From Episyrphus balteatus (Eukaryota > Arthropoda > Insecta > Diptera > Syrphidae), in assembly GCF_945859705.1 (NCBI RefSeq), contig NC_079134.1, positions 159,251,718-159,315,717 of the forward strand: DNA of 64,000 bases. Direction: 5' to 3'. Position 1 is the first letter of the stretch; each line of letters opens with the position of its first letter. The notes beneath the pieces were generated by a model. That model saw only the letters and a list, made by a program, of their open reading frames with translations, ran no database searches and was not told where the DNA came from. Positions 48,097-59,903 of the stretch are shown here, piece by piece. The position numbers were made by a program, and so were the translations under genes.

Positions 48097-50337
48097 ACAC
48101 TTAGTGATAGGAAATCGCTTCATTTCAATTTAAATACATATTTCAACTGCCAAAGAAAAAGTTTTCATCGCTGAATTTGTAGTCAAACCATTAAATCTTT
48201 AATGACTTTATTTCGATTCTTAAATATTGGGATGAATATTTTTAAAATCACACTTTTTTGTAGAATTGAAATAAATAATTCATTTCAAAAATTGATCGGC
48301 GGAAATTTGGGAGAGGCTCGGGAAAGGTAATATGCCAATTTGTATACCCCACGTACTTTTTAAAAGGAACAAATAAGTTATCAAGTCAGTGAGTCAGAAA
48401 AAGGTATACTCCATTTAGGGCGTGTTGGGCAATTATTTAAGGATTACAAAAAAAAAAATGGAAGTCAAAATAGTTGAATTCAAACACGATTCTTATGATT
48501 TTGACTAAGATTTTCATGAAATTTTCGTCCTCTTCCAATGATTTCTTGAGATCCGTTTAAATTGAAATCATCTTAAAATTACTTAATAATATTATGTATT
48601 TAAGAGAATATTTTACATTTCTTCATGCTCCCTTTGAAATTTTTTTACAAAAAAATGAGATAATAGGTAGTTTGGTTTAATTCATAATTGGGTCTTAATT
48701 TTACATCGTTTCAAATTATTTTCTCAATACTTATACATGTCATAATCATGGAGGTGGGACATTCCGATGACTGAATTTTTAAAAAAATCAACTTTTATGA
48801 TAAAAATTTCATGCTCAAATGTTCGCTTTAGCCAAAATTTGTCTTTTCATGAACGGGCAGAGCACAAAAATGTATATTTTTAAATTTACCGCAAAACCCC
48901 AAAAATTAGTAGGTACTACAAAAACGTTCCTCGAAATAGTGGTAATCTCTTTAAAACGACTTTAGGGTTCTAGAAATAGTATCAATGTGATGATATACTA
49001 TTATATTAAGGTAGTAGGTCCTAAATTAATCAAATATAACTTTATTTCTTGGAACAGAGACCGATTTCTACAAAAAAAAAAAATACTTTTATGCATACGT
49101 TCGAAACACTTAGGCCATAAGTAATTTTTTCTTTTGTTTTCTTGTAACTTTTTTGATAAAAGTGTATATTAAAGCCATACTTAGATAGAAAACTGCAAAA
49201 TTATGAGTGTAAGACTACATTATTTATTCAGATTCTAAGAGCGTTCCCGAAAATGACGTTTTGACCTTAATTTATTTTTATTTTTTATGTCACAAAGTTA
49301 AACGAAATATTTTTTAGATTATATTGCAGTGACCTCTATTTTTGATCATAATATCACCAAAAAATTAGAATTTCAATCTAACTAATACCCAAAACAAGCG
49401 TTCCCGGAATGAAGGTTAATTGATTTACGCTACTTAAAAATGATACTAAAAATAGCTTCTTACATACATTTTATTTTATTCATAAAAATAGGTGTGGAAT
49501 GATAAATCTATATAAAATCAACTTTAAAAACTACTTGCAGCACCATTTGTACGTTAGATGATTAAAATATTGATACTTTAAGAAATGTTGGTATTATGCG
49601 TCATTTTTCTTGGGAAAACTTTTATTAATATATAAAAAATAACAAATCTTATTTTTTTTGTAAGAGATGTACCAATTTATAAAGAGTATTGTATATAATG
49701 TAGTGTTAAGAAGAGAAATACTGAAAAATAATTGACTTTTATGTGATTTTAAGCCATTTGATTTTGAGTTTTTGAGTTATGGACATGTCTGGGAACGCTT
49801 TTTTTGGGTATGTTAGATGCAAACAAAATGAAATGGGAACTTTTCTAACAGAAACAAATATGTTCCTAGATGCATGCCTACTATTTTAATTGGTAAATGA
49901 GAAAAAAGCTTTAAATAAATGTTATTTTGATTTAAAAAGATGCCTGGACATCAAATTTTCCACCTCCATGATTTTGACCCATACCACAATAAACCACCAT
50001 GAATCCAGATTACCGTTTTGTAACCAGTGTTACAAGCCCCAATTCAAAGTGGTAGTTAGGTTTCCCCCTTCGTATTTTTTGAAAAAACAAAATGTTGCAC
50101 ATACACCACAGTGACCCACTATGACAATATCTTGATTACTTTTTTGATTAGAAAAAGAAACAACTTCTATTAGTTTTGATGGTAAGATGAAGAAAATTGG
50201 TCCTTTTTTAACTTGTAGCTTTCAAGTTTAAGGTTGTTTTTTCTTATCGTCAGTTACAATTTTGGCATCTTCATTTTTCATAATACACATTTTTTTTTTG
50301 ATACTTTTACAAAAAATTATACGTCATCTTACGCCAA
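48097..50337. other. No gene recognised
   Basis: AT-rich sequence within the candidate 45667-50344 element; a scrap of the outer-arm repeat is at 50087-50106. Confidence 0.45.
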
Positions 50338-50467
50338 ACTCCCCTAACTAAACTTTTGTGAAAAGATCTATAGACTCATAATTTATGAACCCCATATAGA
50401 AACAAGAGAAAGTTAATTTTGTCTATTTATTAAAAGCACAACAGTATGCATGAGCACAAGAAAAATG

Positions 50468-51500
50468 AGGTCCGTCAAGCTGGGTACGCCACAACCGAAA
50501 ATCCAAAATCTGAGTATGCAGGAATTTGTTGCTAATTTGTTGCTAATTTGTTACCCCAATCCCGAATTTGTTGCTCCTGCCCTTACCCCTTAAATCTGTG
50601 GCGTGCCCAGCTTGACGTCAAGCTGGGTACGCCACAAATTAAAATTCAAAATTTCAAAAATCTAAGTATGCAGGAATTTGTTGCTAATTTGTTGCTAATT
50701 TGTTACCCTAATTTCGAATTTGTTGCTCCACGTTTTGCCCTTCAAATGCACATTAACAGATTATGCAAAAAAGCTAAATCGCCCAAAAATGATCGCACAG
50801 TCAAAAAAGTGGTATCAATAGAAAGAGGTCCTTGAAACCTTTTCAAAAAGGTCCATATCAAGTTTTTATTCCAATCCCTTCATGTCCAAAATGCCTTGTG
50901 GAGCTTGAATGCATTTGTGGAACATATGTGGATGAAACGAAAAAACGCAAAAACACGTAATACTCAAAATTTCAAAAAAATAAGTATGCAGTAATTTGTT
51001 GCTAATTTGTTGCTAATTTGTTACCCCAATCCCGAATTTGTTGCTCCCCCCCTTACCCCTTAAATCTGTGGCGTACCCAGCTTGACGTCAAGCTGGGTAC
51101 GCCACAACGCAAATTTGAAAATCTAAGTATGCAGGAATTTGTTGCTAATTTGTTGCTAATTTGTTACCCCAATCTTGAATTTGTTGCTCCACGATTTGAC
51201 CTTCAAATCGACTGCAACAGATGCAATTTTGTGGAGACTTTTTATCTATACAATTTTTCAAAAAACTAAAAACGCCAAATTTTTGACAGAATTTGTTGCT
51301 CTGCAAAAAGCTATTTTTAAATTTTCTATCACCACCCAATCCCATCTTACAGGAGATAAACTAATTTTTCGATGACGTCATCCATCAAGCTGGGTGCGAT
51401 AAAACACAAATTTTAAAATCTAAGTACGCAGGAATCTTAAGCTATTTTGTTGCTAATTTGTTACCCTAATCTCGAATTTGTTGCTCCACGATTTGACCTT
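50468..51500 (+). repeat. Subterminal repeats of the giant palindrome, left
   Basis: Five copies of a block TATGCAGGAATTTGTTGCTA, TTTGTTGCTAATTTGTTACC, TTTGTTGCTCC near 50515, 50665, 50985, 51125 and 51425. Between them are two 40-bp hairpins (50597-50636 and 51067-51106) in which the terminal sequence meets its own complement at TTGACGTCAA. It looks as if ends were multiplied. The same set appears in mirror order at 57890-59894. Confidence 0.9.
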
Positions 51501-52918
51501 TAAATTGGCTGAAACAGATGCATGATTTTGAAACTTTATGATACAAAGTTAACAATGCATAGATTTAATACTCTTTGCAGATTAATGCTCAAATCTTTAA
51601 TTTGATGTAAAAACTACCTTAAAATACTGTTAAAAACTTCCAAAAACAGAACATAACGCACTTAAACCAACTAGCTGCAGGTAATTCAATGCTCTTTAAA
51701 GGCTACGTCATTTCCAATATTTGGATATACATACATACCTATCATTACCCTTTCATATTTAAAAACCTTTAAAGGCTGGACCTACCTTCAACCTACTTTA
51801 CTCCCTTCAATAAAACGCAAAGTAAAATTCAACACTCCAACTTGATTTTTATGGATGCTCCTCAATTCTTAGTTTAATAAGTGTTAGGTACTGCTACCCA
51901 TTCAATTCCTATATTGCCAACAGCTTTTTTGTTCTATTTTTCCCAGAAGTTAGGTTCCTCAATTTCAATATATAAAAATAAATTGAATTTAACGTATTTT
52001 TGCATCTTCCTATTTTAAACATATTTACTATATAGGTAACTTCTTCAATATCCTAGAAAAACCCTTAGACATCTTTTGAAAATACCCCCAATTTTTTTCC
52101 ATCTTTAAATTTATCTCTATAGCCCTAGTTTTGGAGAGATGCATTTCATTTACTATTACACTAACGACCTAAGACCTCAACTCAATTTATGTACCTACTA
52201 TTCATCCAATCAGATTATTGCGATTTGCGACTTATTTTTATATTATAAAAACAAACCAAATACCTACATAAAAATGTGTACCTACATTATACTAAATACA
52301 AAAAAATCACACATTGATTTTCTATTTTCATAGAAATAATCGAGTGTGTATGCGTTGACTTTAAATTTGACTCCGCCCACAACGGTCTGCTTTGATGAAA
52401 ATAATACATATACTATTACAATTAGTTAGTATCTATATCTACGCACTACGCCTTGAAATGTTTTTTCTTTAGTCGGCCTCAGACCTCGTAAGGTAAGTAC
52501 CATGTACGTTCTTTAGAGGCAAAAATGTTATGAAATAGGAACCTACATTTATAATGTTATAAACACACATAGGTAGGTAGTTTCGTAGGGTTTTCAGTTG
52601 AACTGAATTTAAAATTTTTAATTCTGGAAATATGTATGTGCAAGTTTTTTTTTATGTTTTGGGTCTGCTATTGATGTGATGAACAACGCTGCATATTTTT
52701 AGGGAAAAACTTTAAATTCTAATAAACTGAAGACCCGCTTATTGTAGGTATTCTAAATAAAATTAAAACTCTTAGGAAGGTTATAACGGTATTTAAGTGA
52801 AGGTTGAAACGTCTATTTTTTTAACTTAAAGTTTTTGCTTTATATTATGTAAAGAAATGAAGAAATATTTTTGTTCATATGTTAAAATGTGCAGAAGCAA
52901 TTATTATTGATTTTTTCT

Positions 52919-53125
52919 GACTTCGGATTCGAGATCAGCACACAAAAAACCATTAAAAAAATATACTTTGATTTCTATAAAAAAAAAACTTTTTGACTGG
53001 CGAAATCGAACGGGCAGAAATAATCGAATGCCTTGTTCGAGTTCACTAGTCAAACAGTTTTTTTTTATAGAAATCAAAGTATATTTGTTTAATGTTTTTT
53101 GTGCGCTGAGCTCGAATCCGAAGTC
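52919..53125. repeat. Internal 207-bp hairpin, left arm
   Basis: GACTTCGGATTCGAGATCAG at the start returns as the complement at the end (CTCGAATCCGAAGTC). Its mirror is 55960-56166, also 207 bp. A single, non-hairpin half is at 17005-17100, so this hairpin formed inside the element. Confidence 0.85.
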
Positions 53126-54364
53126 AAAAAAAAAAATCTATCACTTCACATTTTTGACATAGGTATTACCATGCCAAAACATCACAAAAATAGTGTTTTG
53201 GACGTTCAAAATACAATATCTCAAAAACTTTTCACGTAAGAGCTATTCTAATGCTAGATTCAAAATAAGAAGGTTAAAGGCCATTAGAAAAGTATAATTT
53301 GGTTTCTATGGAAAATTTTTTCTCGCCAATATTACTGTCATTTACGGAAAAATCAATCTTAAAAATAGTTTTTTTTGTTTTTTTTTTTTCAACTTTCTCA
53401 ATATTTTCTAAAACAAAAGTGTAGGTTTTCTTAATCTTAAAAAATAGTTTTTAATCTAAATACATAATTGCATTCCAAGCTTTTCAAAAATGAAAATTTT
53501 TTTTCGTAACTTTTTTGATTGAAAAATAGGCTATTTTTTCAAATTAAATTCGTTAAAAATCCAAATATTAACTTTTTTCTCAAAAAACATATTAAATAGA
53601 TATTCGATAGATTTCATGAAAAAGTGGACACGAATTTTGAACAAATTATGCAGTCTTTTTACTTTTTTTATTAGCAAATTACTATTTACAAACGGCAACT
53701 CTTTATGCAAGTTGCAAGAAAAGATTGTTTGTTGTATTCCCTTATGGATAGACATAAAATTCAGGGAGTTTAATAATCTTAAAGCATTTTTATAGCATAA
53801 GCTTGCCAACAACAGAAGAATTTCACATGAAAATGACGGGAAAACAAGCAAACTGAAAATATGATGAGTCTAATAGTGACGATGACAATATCCCCTCGTG
53901 AGTGCTAAAATAAGTTAACATTTAAGCAAGCTTCGTTACACACTATTAGATTAAAAAAAAACTTGAGTGAAAATGCATCTTTTCTTTACTTTTGGAACCA
54001 CAAATCGCAGGTAACATGAGTTACCAAAATAATGTTACGTGAGTTACCTAAATATTTTAAAATTTTTCCTCAAAATATTGAAAAAATCTTTGGTTTTGTC
54101 ACTCATATTAAAAGCTTGTAATTTTGTATGTATGGAATCTTCTTTGAAAACAAATTAAGATTCTTAATTTCAGATAAAAACTTCATACTGTCGGACTCTT
54201 AAAATTCGTGTCCGATTTTTGTAACGTGAGTTACCATCAAACTTTTATTTTTCCCAAGCAAATGTTAAAAATACAGACAATTTTTTTTAGTTAATTATGA
54301 AAGTAATAGTTATGCTCCATTCATGGATAGTAATTTCTTATCAATTTACATTAAAATTGAAAAA

Positions 54365-54721
54365 AAAAATATTTGGCAATGTTTTAGTGAAAGAATTGTT
54401 AAAAACAAAAATCAATTATGGGCGTAGGAAGCACAATACTGTTGCCAAGTAGGGATTTTTCGAAATTTCACAAGAATTGCATTAAATCGAAAACCGTAAG
54501 GATTTGGGATGAACATGTTACCAAATTCTGAGAGCCCTTAAGTAGGCCTTTCAGCATATTTCGTTTGATCCATTACTTTTGGGACACCCTGTATAATATA
54601 ATATAAATAAATATTGAAAAAAATGCAAAAATAGGATTTTTTATTTTTATCTTTTGGGCAATTCCATGGTAACTCACGTTCAATTCACAAAAATTTCCAA
54701 CACATTAATAATTTTTTTTTT
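54365..54721. other. Spacer (loop) of the giant palindrome
   Basis: About 357 bp without partner in the other arm. It contains ACTTTTGGGACACCCTGTAT (54574-54593), a sequence common at the ends of insect DNA transposons, and a stretch (54613-54655) shared with the mosaic repeat near 16435-16490. So the spacer itself is transposon-derived. Confidence 0.7.
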
Positions 54722-55959
54722 TTTTCAATTTTAATGTAAATTGATAAGAAATTACTATCCATGAATGGAGCATAACTATTACTTTCATAATTAACTAAAA
54801 AAAATTGTCTGTATTTTTAACATTTGCTTGGGAAAAATAAAAGTTTGATGGTAACTCACGTTACAAAAATCGGACACGAATTTTAAGAGTCCGACAGTAT
54901 GAAGTTTTTATCTGAAATTAAGAATCTTAATTTGTTTTCAAAGAAGATTCCATACATACAAAATTACAAGCTTTTAATATGAGTGACAAAACCAAAGATT
55001 TTTTCAATATTTTGAGGAAAAATTTTAAAATATTTAGGTAACTCACGTAACATTATTTTGGTAACTCATGTTACCTGCGATTTGTGGTTCCAAAAGTAAA
55101 GAAAAGATGCATTTTCACTCAAGTTTTTTTTTAATCTAATAGTGTGTAACGAAGCTTGCTTAAATGTTAACTTATTTTAGCACTCACGAGGGGATATTGT
55201 CATCGTCACTATTAGACTCATCATATTTTCAGTTTGCTTGTTTTCCCGTCATTTTCATGTGAAATTCTTCTGTTGTTGGCAAGCTTATGCTATAAAAATG
55301 CTTTAAGATTATTAAACTCCCTGAATTTTATGTCTATCTATAAGGGAATACAACAAACAATCTTTTCTTGCAACTTGCATAAAGAGTTGCCGTTTGTAAA
55401 TAGTAATTTGCTAATAAAAAAAGTAAAAAGACTGCATAATTTGTTCAAAATTCGTGTCCACTTTTTCATGAAATCTATCGAATATCTATTTAATATGTTT
55501 TTTGAGAAAAAAGTTAATATTTGGATTTTTAACGAATTTAATTTGAAAAAATAGCCTATTTTTCAATCAAAAAAGTTACGAAAAAAAATTTTCATTTTTG
55601 AAAAGCTTGGAATGCAATTATGTATTTAGATTAAAAACTATTTTTTAAGATTAAGAAAACCTACACTTTTGTTTTAGAAAATATTGAGAAAGTTGAAAAA
55701 AAAAAAACAAAAAAAACTATTTTTAAGATTGATTTTTCCGTAAATGACAGTAATATTGGCGAGAAAAAATTTTCCATAGAAACCAAATTATACTTTTCTA
55801 ATGGCCTTTAACCTTCTTATTTTGAATCTAGCATTAGAATAGCTCTTACGTGAAAAGTTTTTGAGATATTGTATTTTGAACGTCCAAAACACTATTTTTG
55901 TGATGTTTTGGCATGGTAATACCTATGTCAAAAATGTGAAGTGATAGATTTTTTTTTTT

Positions 55960-56166
55960 GACTTCGGATTCGAGCTCAGCGCACAAAAAACATTAAACAA
56001 ATATACTTTGATTTCTATAAAAAAAAACTGTTTGACTAGTGAACTCGAACAAGGCATTCGATTATTTCTGCCCGTTCGATTTCGCCAGTCAAAAAGTTTT
56101 TTTTTTATAGAAATCAAAGTATATTTTTTTAATGGTTTTTTGTGTGCTGATCTCGAATCCGAAGTC
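55960..56166. repeat. Internal 207-bp hairpin, right arm
   Basis: Mirror of 52919-53125 with the same length. Confidence 0.85.
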
Positions 56167-56822
56167 AGAAAAAATCAATAATAATTGCTTCTGCACATTT
56201 TAACATATGAACAAAAATATTTCTTCATTTCTTTACATAATATAAAGCAAAAACTTTAAGTTAAAAAAATAGACGTTTCAACCTTCACTTAAATACCGTT
56301 ATAACCTTCCTAAGAGTTTTAATTTTATTTAGAATACCTACAATAAGCGGGTCTTCAGTTTATTAGAATTTAAAGTTTTTCCCTAAAAATATGCAGCGTT
56401 GTTCATCACATCAATAGCAGACCCAAAACATAAAAAAAAACTTGCACATACATATTTCCAGAATTAAAAATTTTAAATTCAGTTCAACTGAAAACCCTAC
56501 GAAACTACCTACCTATGTGTGTTTATAACATTATAAATGTAGGTTCCTATTTCATAACATTTTTGCCTCTAAAGAACGTACATGGTACTTACCTTACGAG
56601 GTCTGAGGCCGACTAAAGAAAAAACATTTCAAGGCGTAGTGCGTAGATATAGATACTAACTAATTGTAATAGTATATGTATTATTTTCATCAAAGCAGAC
56701 CGTTGTGGGCGGAGTCAAATTTAAAGTCAACGCATACACACTCGATTATTTCTATGAAAATAGAAAATCAATGTGTGATTTTTTTGTATTTAGTATAATG
56801 TAGGTACACATTTTTATGTAGG

Positions 56823-57111
56823 CAGAGATACCCAAAGGAGATGGGAAACTTTCGTACGTTTTACCCCCCAAAACCCATTTGTTTATTTCGTGTTGTTGTA
56901 ATCTCTTTTGTATTCGTGAATAAATGTGAAAAACACACATAGTGTAGCCACGGTGTTTTTCCGCACACCTAAGCAAAAATGTCAATTTTTCACGCATACT
57001 TCGCCAAAAATGTATATTTTTTCACGCATACTTATCCAAAAATGTCTAAAGCAGCTTGTAGGCAAACCGCGTATGACGTCAGAAGTTTCTCATCTCTTTT
57101 GGGTATCTCTG
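56823..57111. mobile_element. hAT-type MITE, 289 bp, in right arm
   Basis: Terminal repeats start CAGAGATACCCAAA and run about 28 bp with two mismatches. A perfect 8-bp duplication TATGTAGG lies at 56815-56822 and 57112-57119. CAG(A/G)G ends and an 8-bp duplication are hAT features. The left arm at the mirror position (about 52260-52275) has TATGTAGG once: the empty site. Inside are partial tandem units around TTTTTCACGCATACTT (56984-57045). No transposase. Confidence 0.95.
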
Positions 57112-57889
57112 TATGTAGGTATTTGGTTTGTTTTTATAATATAAAAATAAGTCGCAAATCGCAATAATCTGATTGGATGAATAGTAGGTACATAAATTGA
57201 GTTGAGGTCTTAGGTCGTTAGTGTAATAGTAAATGAAATGCATCTCTCCAAAACTAGGGCTATAGAGATAAATTTAAAGATGGAAAAAAATTGGGGGTAT
57301 TTTCAAAAGATGTCTAAGGGTTTTTCTAGGATATTGAAGAAGTTACCTATATAGTAAATATGTTTAAAATAGGAAGATGCAAAAATACGTTAAATTCAAT
57401 TTATTTTTATATATTGAAATTGAGGAACCTAACTTCTGGGAAAAATAGAACAAAAAAGCTGTTGGCAATATAGGAATTGAATGGGTAGCAGTACCTAACA
57501 CTTATTAAACTAAGAATTGAGGAGCATCCATAAAAATCAAGTTGGAGTGTTGAATTTTACTTTGCGTTTTATTGAAGGGAGTAAAGTAGGTTGAAGGTAG
57601 GTCCAGCCTTTAAAGGTTTTTAAATATGAAAGGGTAATGATAGGTATGTATGTATATCCAAATATTGGAAATGACGTAGCCTTTAAAGAGCATTGAATTA
57701 CCTGCAGCTAGTTGGTTTAAGTGCGTTATGTTCTGTTTTTGGAAGTTTTTAACAGTATTTTAAGGTAGTTTTTACATCAAATTAAAGATTTGAGCATTAA
57801 TCTGCAAAGAGTATTAAATCTATGCATTGTTAACTTTGTATCATAAAGTTTCAAAATCATGCATCTGTTTCAGCCAATTTAAAGGTCAA

Positions 57890-59894
57890 ATCGTGGAGCA
57901 ACAAATTCGAGATTAGGGTAACAAATTAGCAACAAAATAGCTTAAGATTCCTGCGTAGGGGAGAGTGGGGCTAAATGTAACAGGGGTAAGAATTAACAGC
58001 TAAAAAAAGCGATGTTCCTTTCAATATTAAGAAACGCGTAAAGGAGAAAAATGCTCAATTTTTGCATATCTACCGGCACATTTTCTTCAGATGAAGATTA
58101 GATGACAGGGTGAGAAGTTACACTAGTGGTGCCCAAAAAATGCATGTTTGTAACTTTTTTTTTTAATTTTATTTTTGGTCTACCTCTTTACCCGAAAAAG
58201 ATAGAGTGCTAAGTGTTTTTTTGTTATATGCAACTGTGTTTTGGCTCAAATTGCGTGTATATGTTATGTCTATATCAGTTTCGCTTTTTTTTTAAATTGA
58301 TTTTATGTGCCAAATTTCATGCTGGGGCTAGTTTTAACATTTTTCCGGGGCAAGTTGTACCATGTAAAAACCTACCTATACTGAAAAATTGTTTACCTAA
58401 TATAATTAACAACCCTGAATATGAATGCTTGTAATTGAATTTGTATTTATTTTGAAATTGGAAACACATTTTTGAACCACCACTTGAATTTATAAAGCTT
58501 ATAAAACAATTTATGAATTCGAATAACTTTTATTTAAGACTACTGTCAAAGTTTCTCTGGAAATCTTGGATTTGCTCCACTTTTTACAAATTTGCACCAA
58601 AATTTCATGACTGAGGTTTGTTTTTATTGTTATTAATTAAAAATAAATAAATATAAACAAATAAGGTATTTTCTCTTATTTTTAGTTCTTGGTACAACCT
58701 ACCCCGGTATGTGTTACACTTTGCCCCGTATGTGGGGTAAGTTGAAACAACACGATTTTTTTTTTGGAAGCTTTATTTTTCAACATTACCGTTATGTTTT
58801 GGTAAATTTGGATGATGGATCTTGGAGCTAAAACATGGGTCTTTAATTTAAAAAAGGTCTGGTTGACCCACTTTCAAATTTGTAGGAGAACCATCGATTT
58901 TAGAAAAAAGTGTTACATTTGGCCCCACTCTCCCCTACTTAGATTTTAAAATTTGTGTTTTATCGCACCCAGCTTGATGGATGACGTCATCGAAAAATTA
59001 GTTTATCTCCTGTAAGATGGGATTGGGTGGTGATAGAAAATTTAAAAATAGCTTTTTGCAGAGCAACAAATTCTGTCAAAAATTTGGCGTTTTTAGTTTT
59101 TTGAAAAATTGTATAGATAAAAAGTCTCCACAAAATTGCATCTGTTGCAGTCGATTTGAAGGTCAAATCGTGGAGCAACAAATTCAAGATTGGGGTAACA
59201 AATTAGCAACAAATTAGCAACAAATTCCTGCATACTTAGATTTTCAAATTTGCGTTGTGGCGTACCCAGCTTGACGTCAAGCTGGGTACGCCACAGATTT
59301 AAGGGGTAAGGGGGGGAGCAACAAATTCGGGATTGGGGTAACAAATTAGCAACAAATTAGCAACAAATTACTGCATACTTATTTTTTTGAAATTTTGAGT
59401 ATTACGTGTTTTTGCGTTTTTTCGTTTCATCCACATATGTTCCACAAATGCATTCAAGCTCCACAAGGCATTTTGGACATGAAGGGATTGGAATAAAAAC
59501 TTGATATGGACCTTTTTGAAAAGGTTTCAAGGACCTCTTTCTATTGATACCACTTTTTTGACTGTGCGATCATTTTTGGGCGATTTAGCTTTTTTGCATA
59601 ATCTGTTAATGTGCATTTGAAGGGCAAAACGTGGAGCAACAAATTCGAAATTAGGGTAACAAATTAGCAACAAATTAGCAACAAATTCCTGCATACTTAG
59701 ATTTTTGAAATTTTGAATTTTAATTTGTGGCGTACCCAGCTTGACGTCAAGCTGGGCACGCCACAGATTTAAGGGGTAAGGGCAGGAGCAACAAATTCGG
59801 GATTGGGGTAACAAATTAGCAACAAATTAGCAACAAATTCCTGCATACTCAGATTTTGGATTTTCGGTTGTGGCGTACCCAGCTTGACGGACCT
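57890..59894 (-). repeat. Subterminal repeats of the giant palindrome, right
   Basis: Mirror copy of 50468-51500, with hairpins at 59256-59295 and 59726-59765, split by the 978-bp insertion at 57958-58935. Confidence 0.9.
57958..58935. mobile_element. TA-flanked element, 978 bp, with GGGGAGAGTGGGG ends
   Basis: Terminal repeats GGGGAGAGTGGGGCTAAATG (one mismatch over 25 bp), TA at 57956-57957 and 58936-58937. The mirror site in the left arm has a single TA (GCGTACTTAG). No transposase. Nine or so copies of a GGGGCAAGTTGTAAC-like motif, in both orientations, are spread along it. Confidence 0.94.
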
Positions 59895-59903
59895 AGAAAA
59901 ATG

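Larger units (their letters stand above)
45667..50344. mobile_element. Candidate TA-flanked element with GGGGAGT ends
   Basis: GGGGAGTATGGGCCGAAGTT preceded by TA at the left, and ACTCCCC followed by TA at the right (50338-50346). The ends are only loosely matched beyond the first 7 bases. The interior holds the Penelope fragment and the nested foldback, and between 45980 and 46460 about six copies in both orientations of a motif like GGTACAAAGGGGTTAAGTCA. Could be a large non-autonomous element or a chance pairing of two related ends. Confidence 0.4.
50468..59894. mobile_element. Giant palindromic foldback transposon, 9.4 kb, 9-bp target duplication
   Basis: Both ends read AGGTCCGTCAAGCTGGGTAC inwards, and both are bordered by the same 9-bp direct repeat AGAAAAATG (50459-50467, 59895-59903). 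The left arm is 50468-54364 and the right 54722-59894. After removal of two later insertions from the right arm the arms differ in length by only a few bases and nearly every base compared matches. A 9-bp duplication is typical of Mutator-like transposases. No transposase is recognised; a 106-codon frame (53531-53851 and its mirror 55234-55554) is shared by both arms but has no family resemblance I know. Confidence 0.92.

Noticed and set aside
58213..58434. 73-codon frame in the 978-bp TA element
   Set aside because: No transposase motif; the element appears non-coding.
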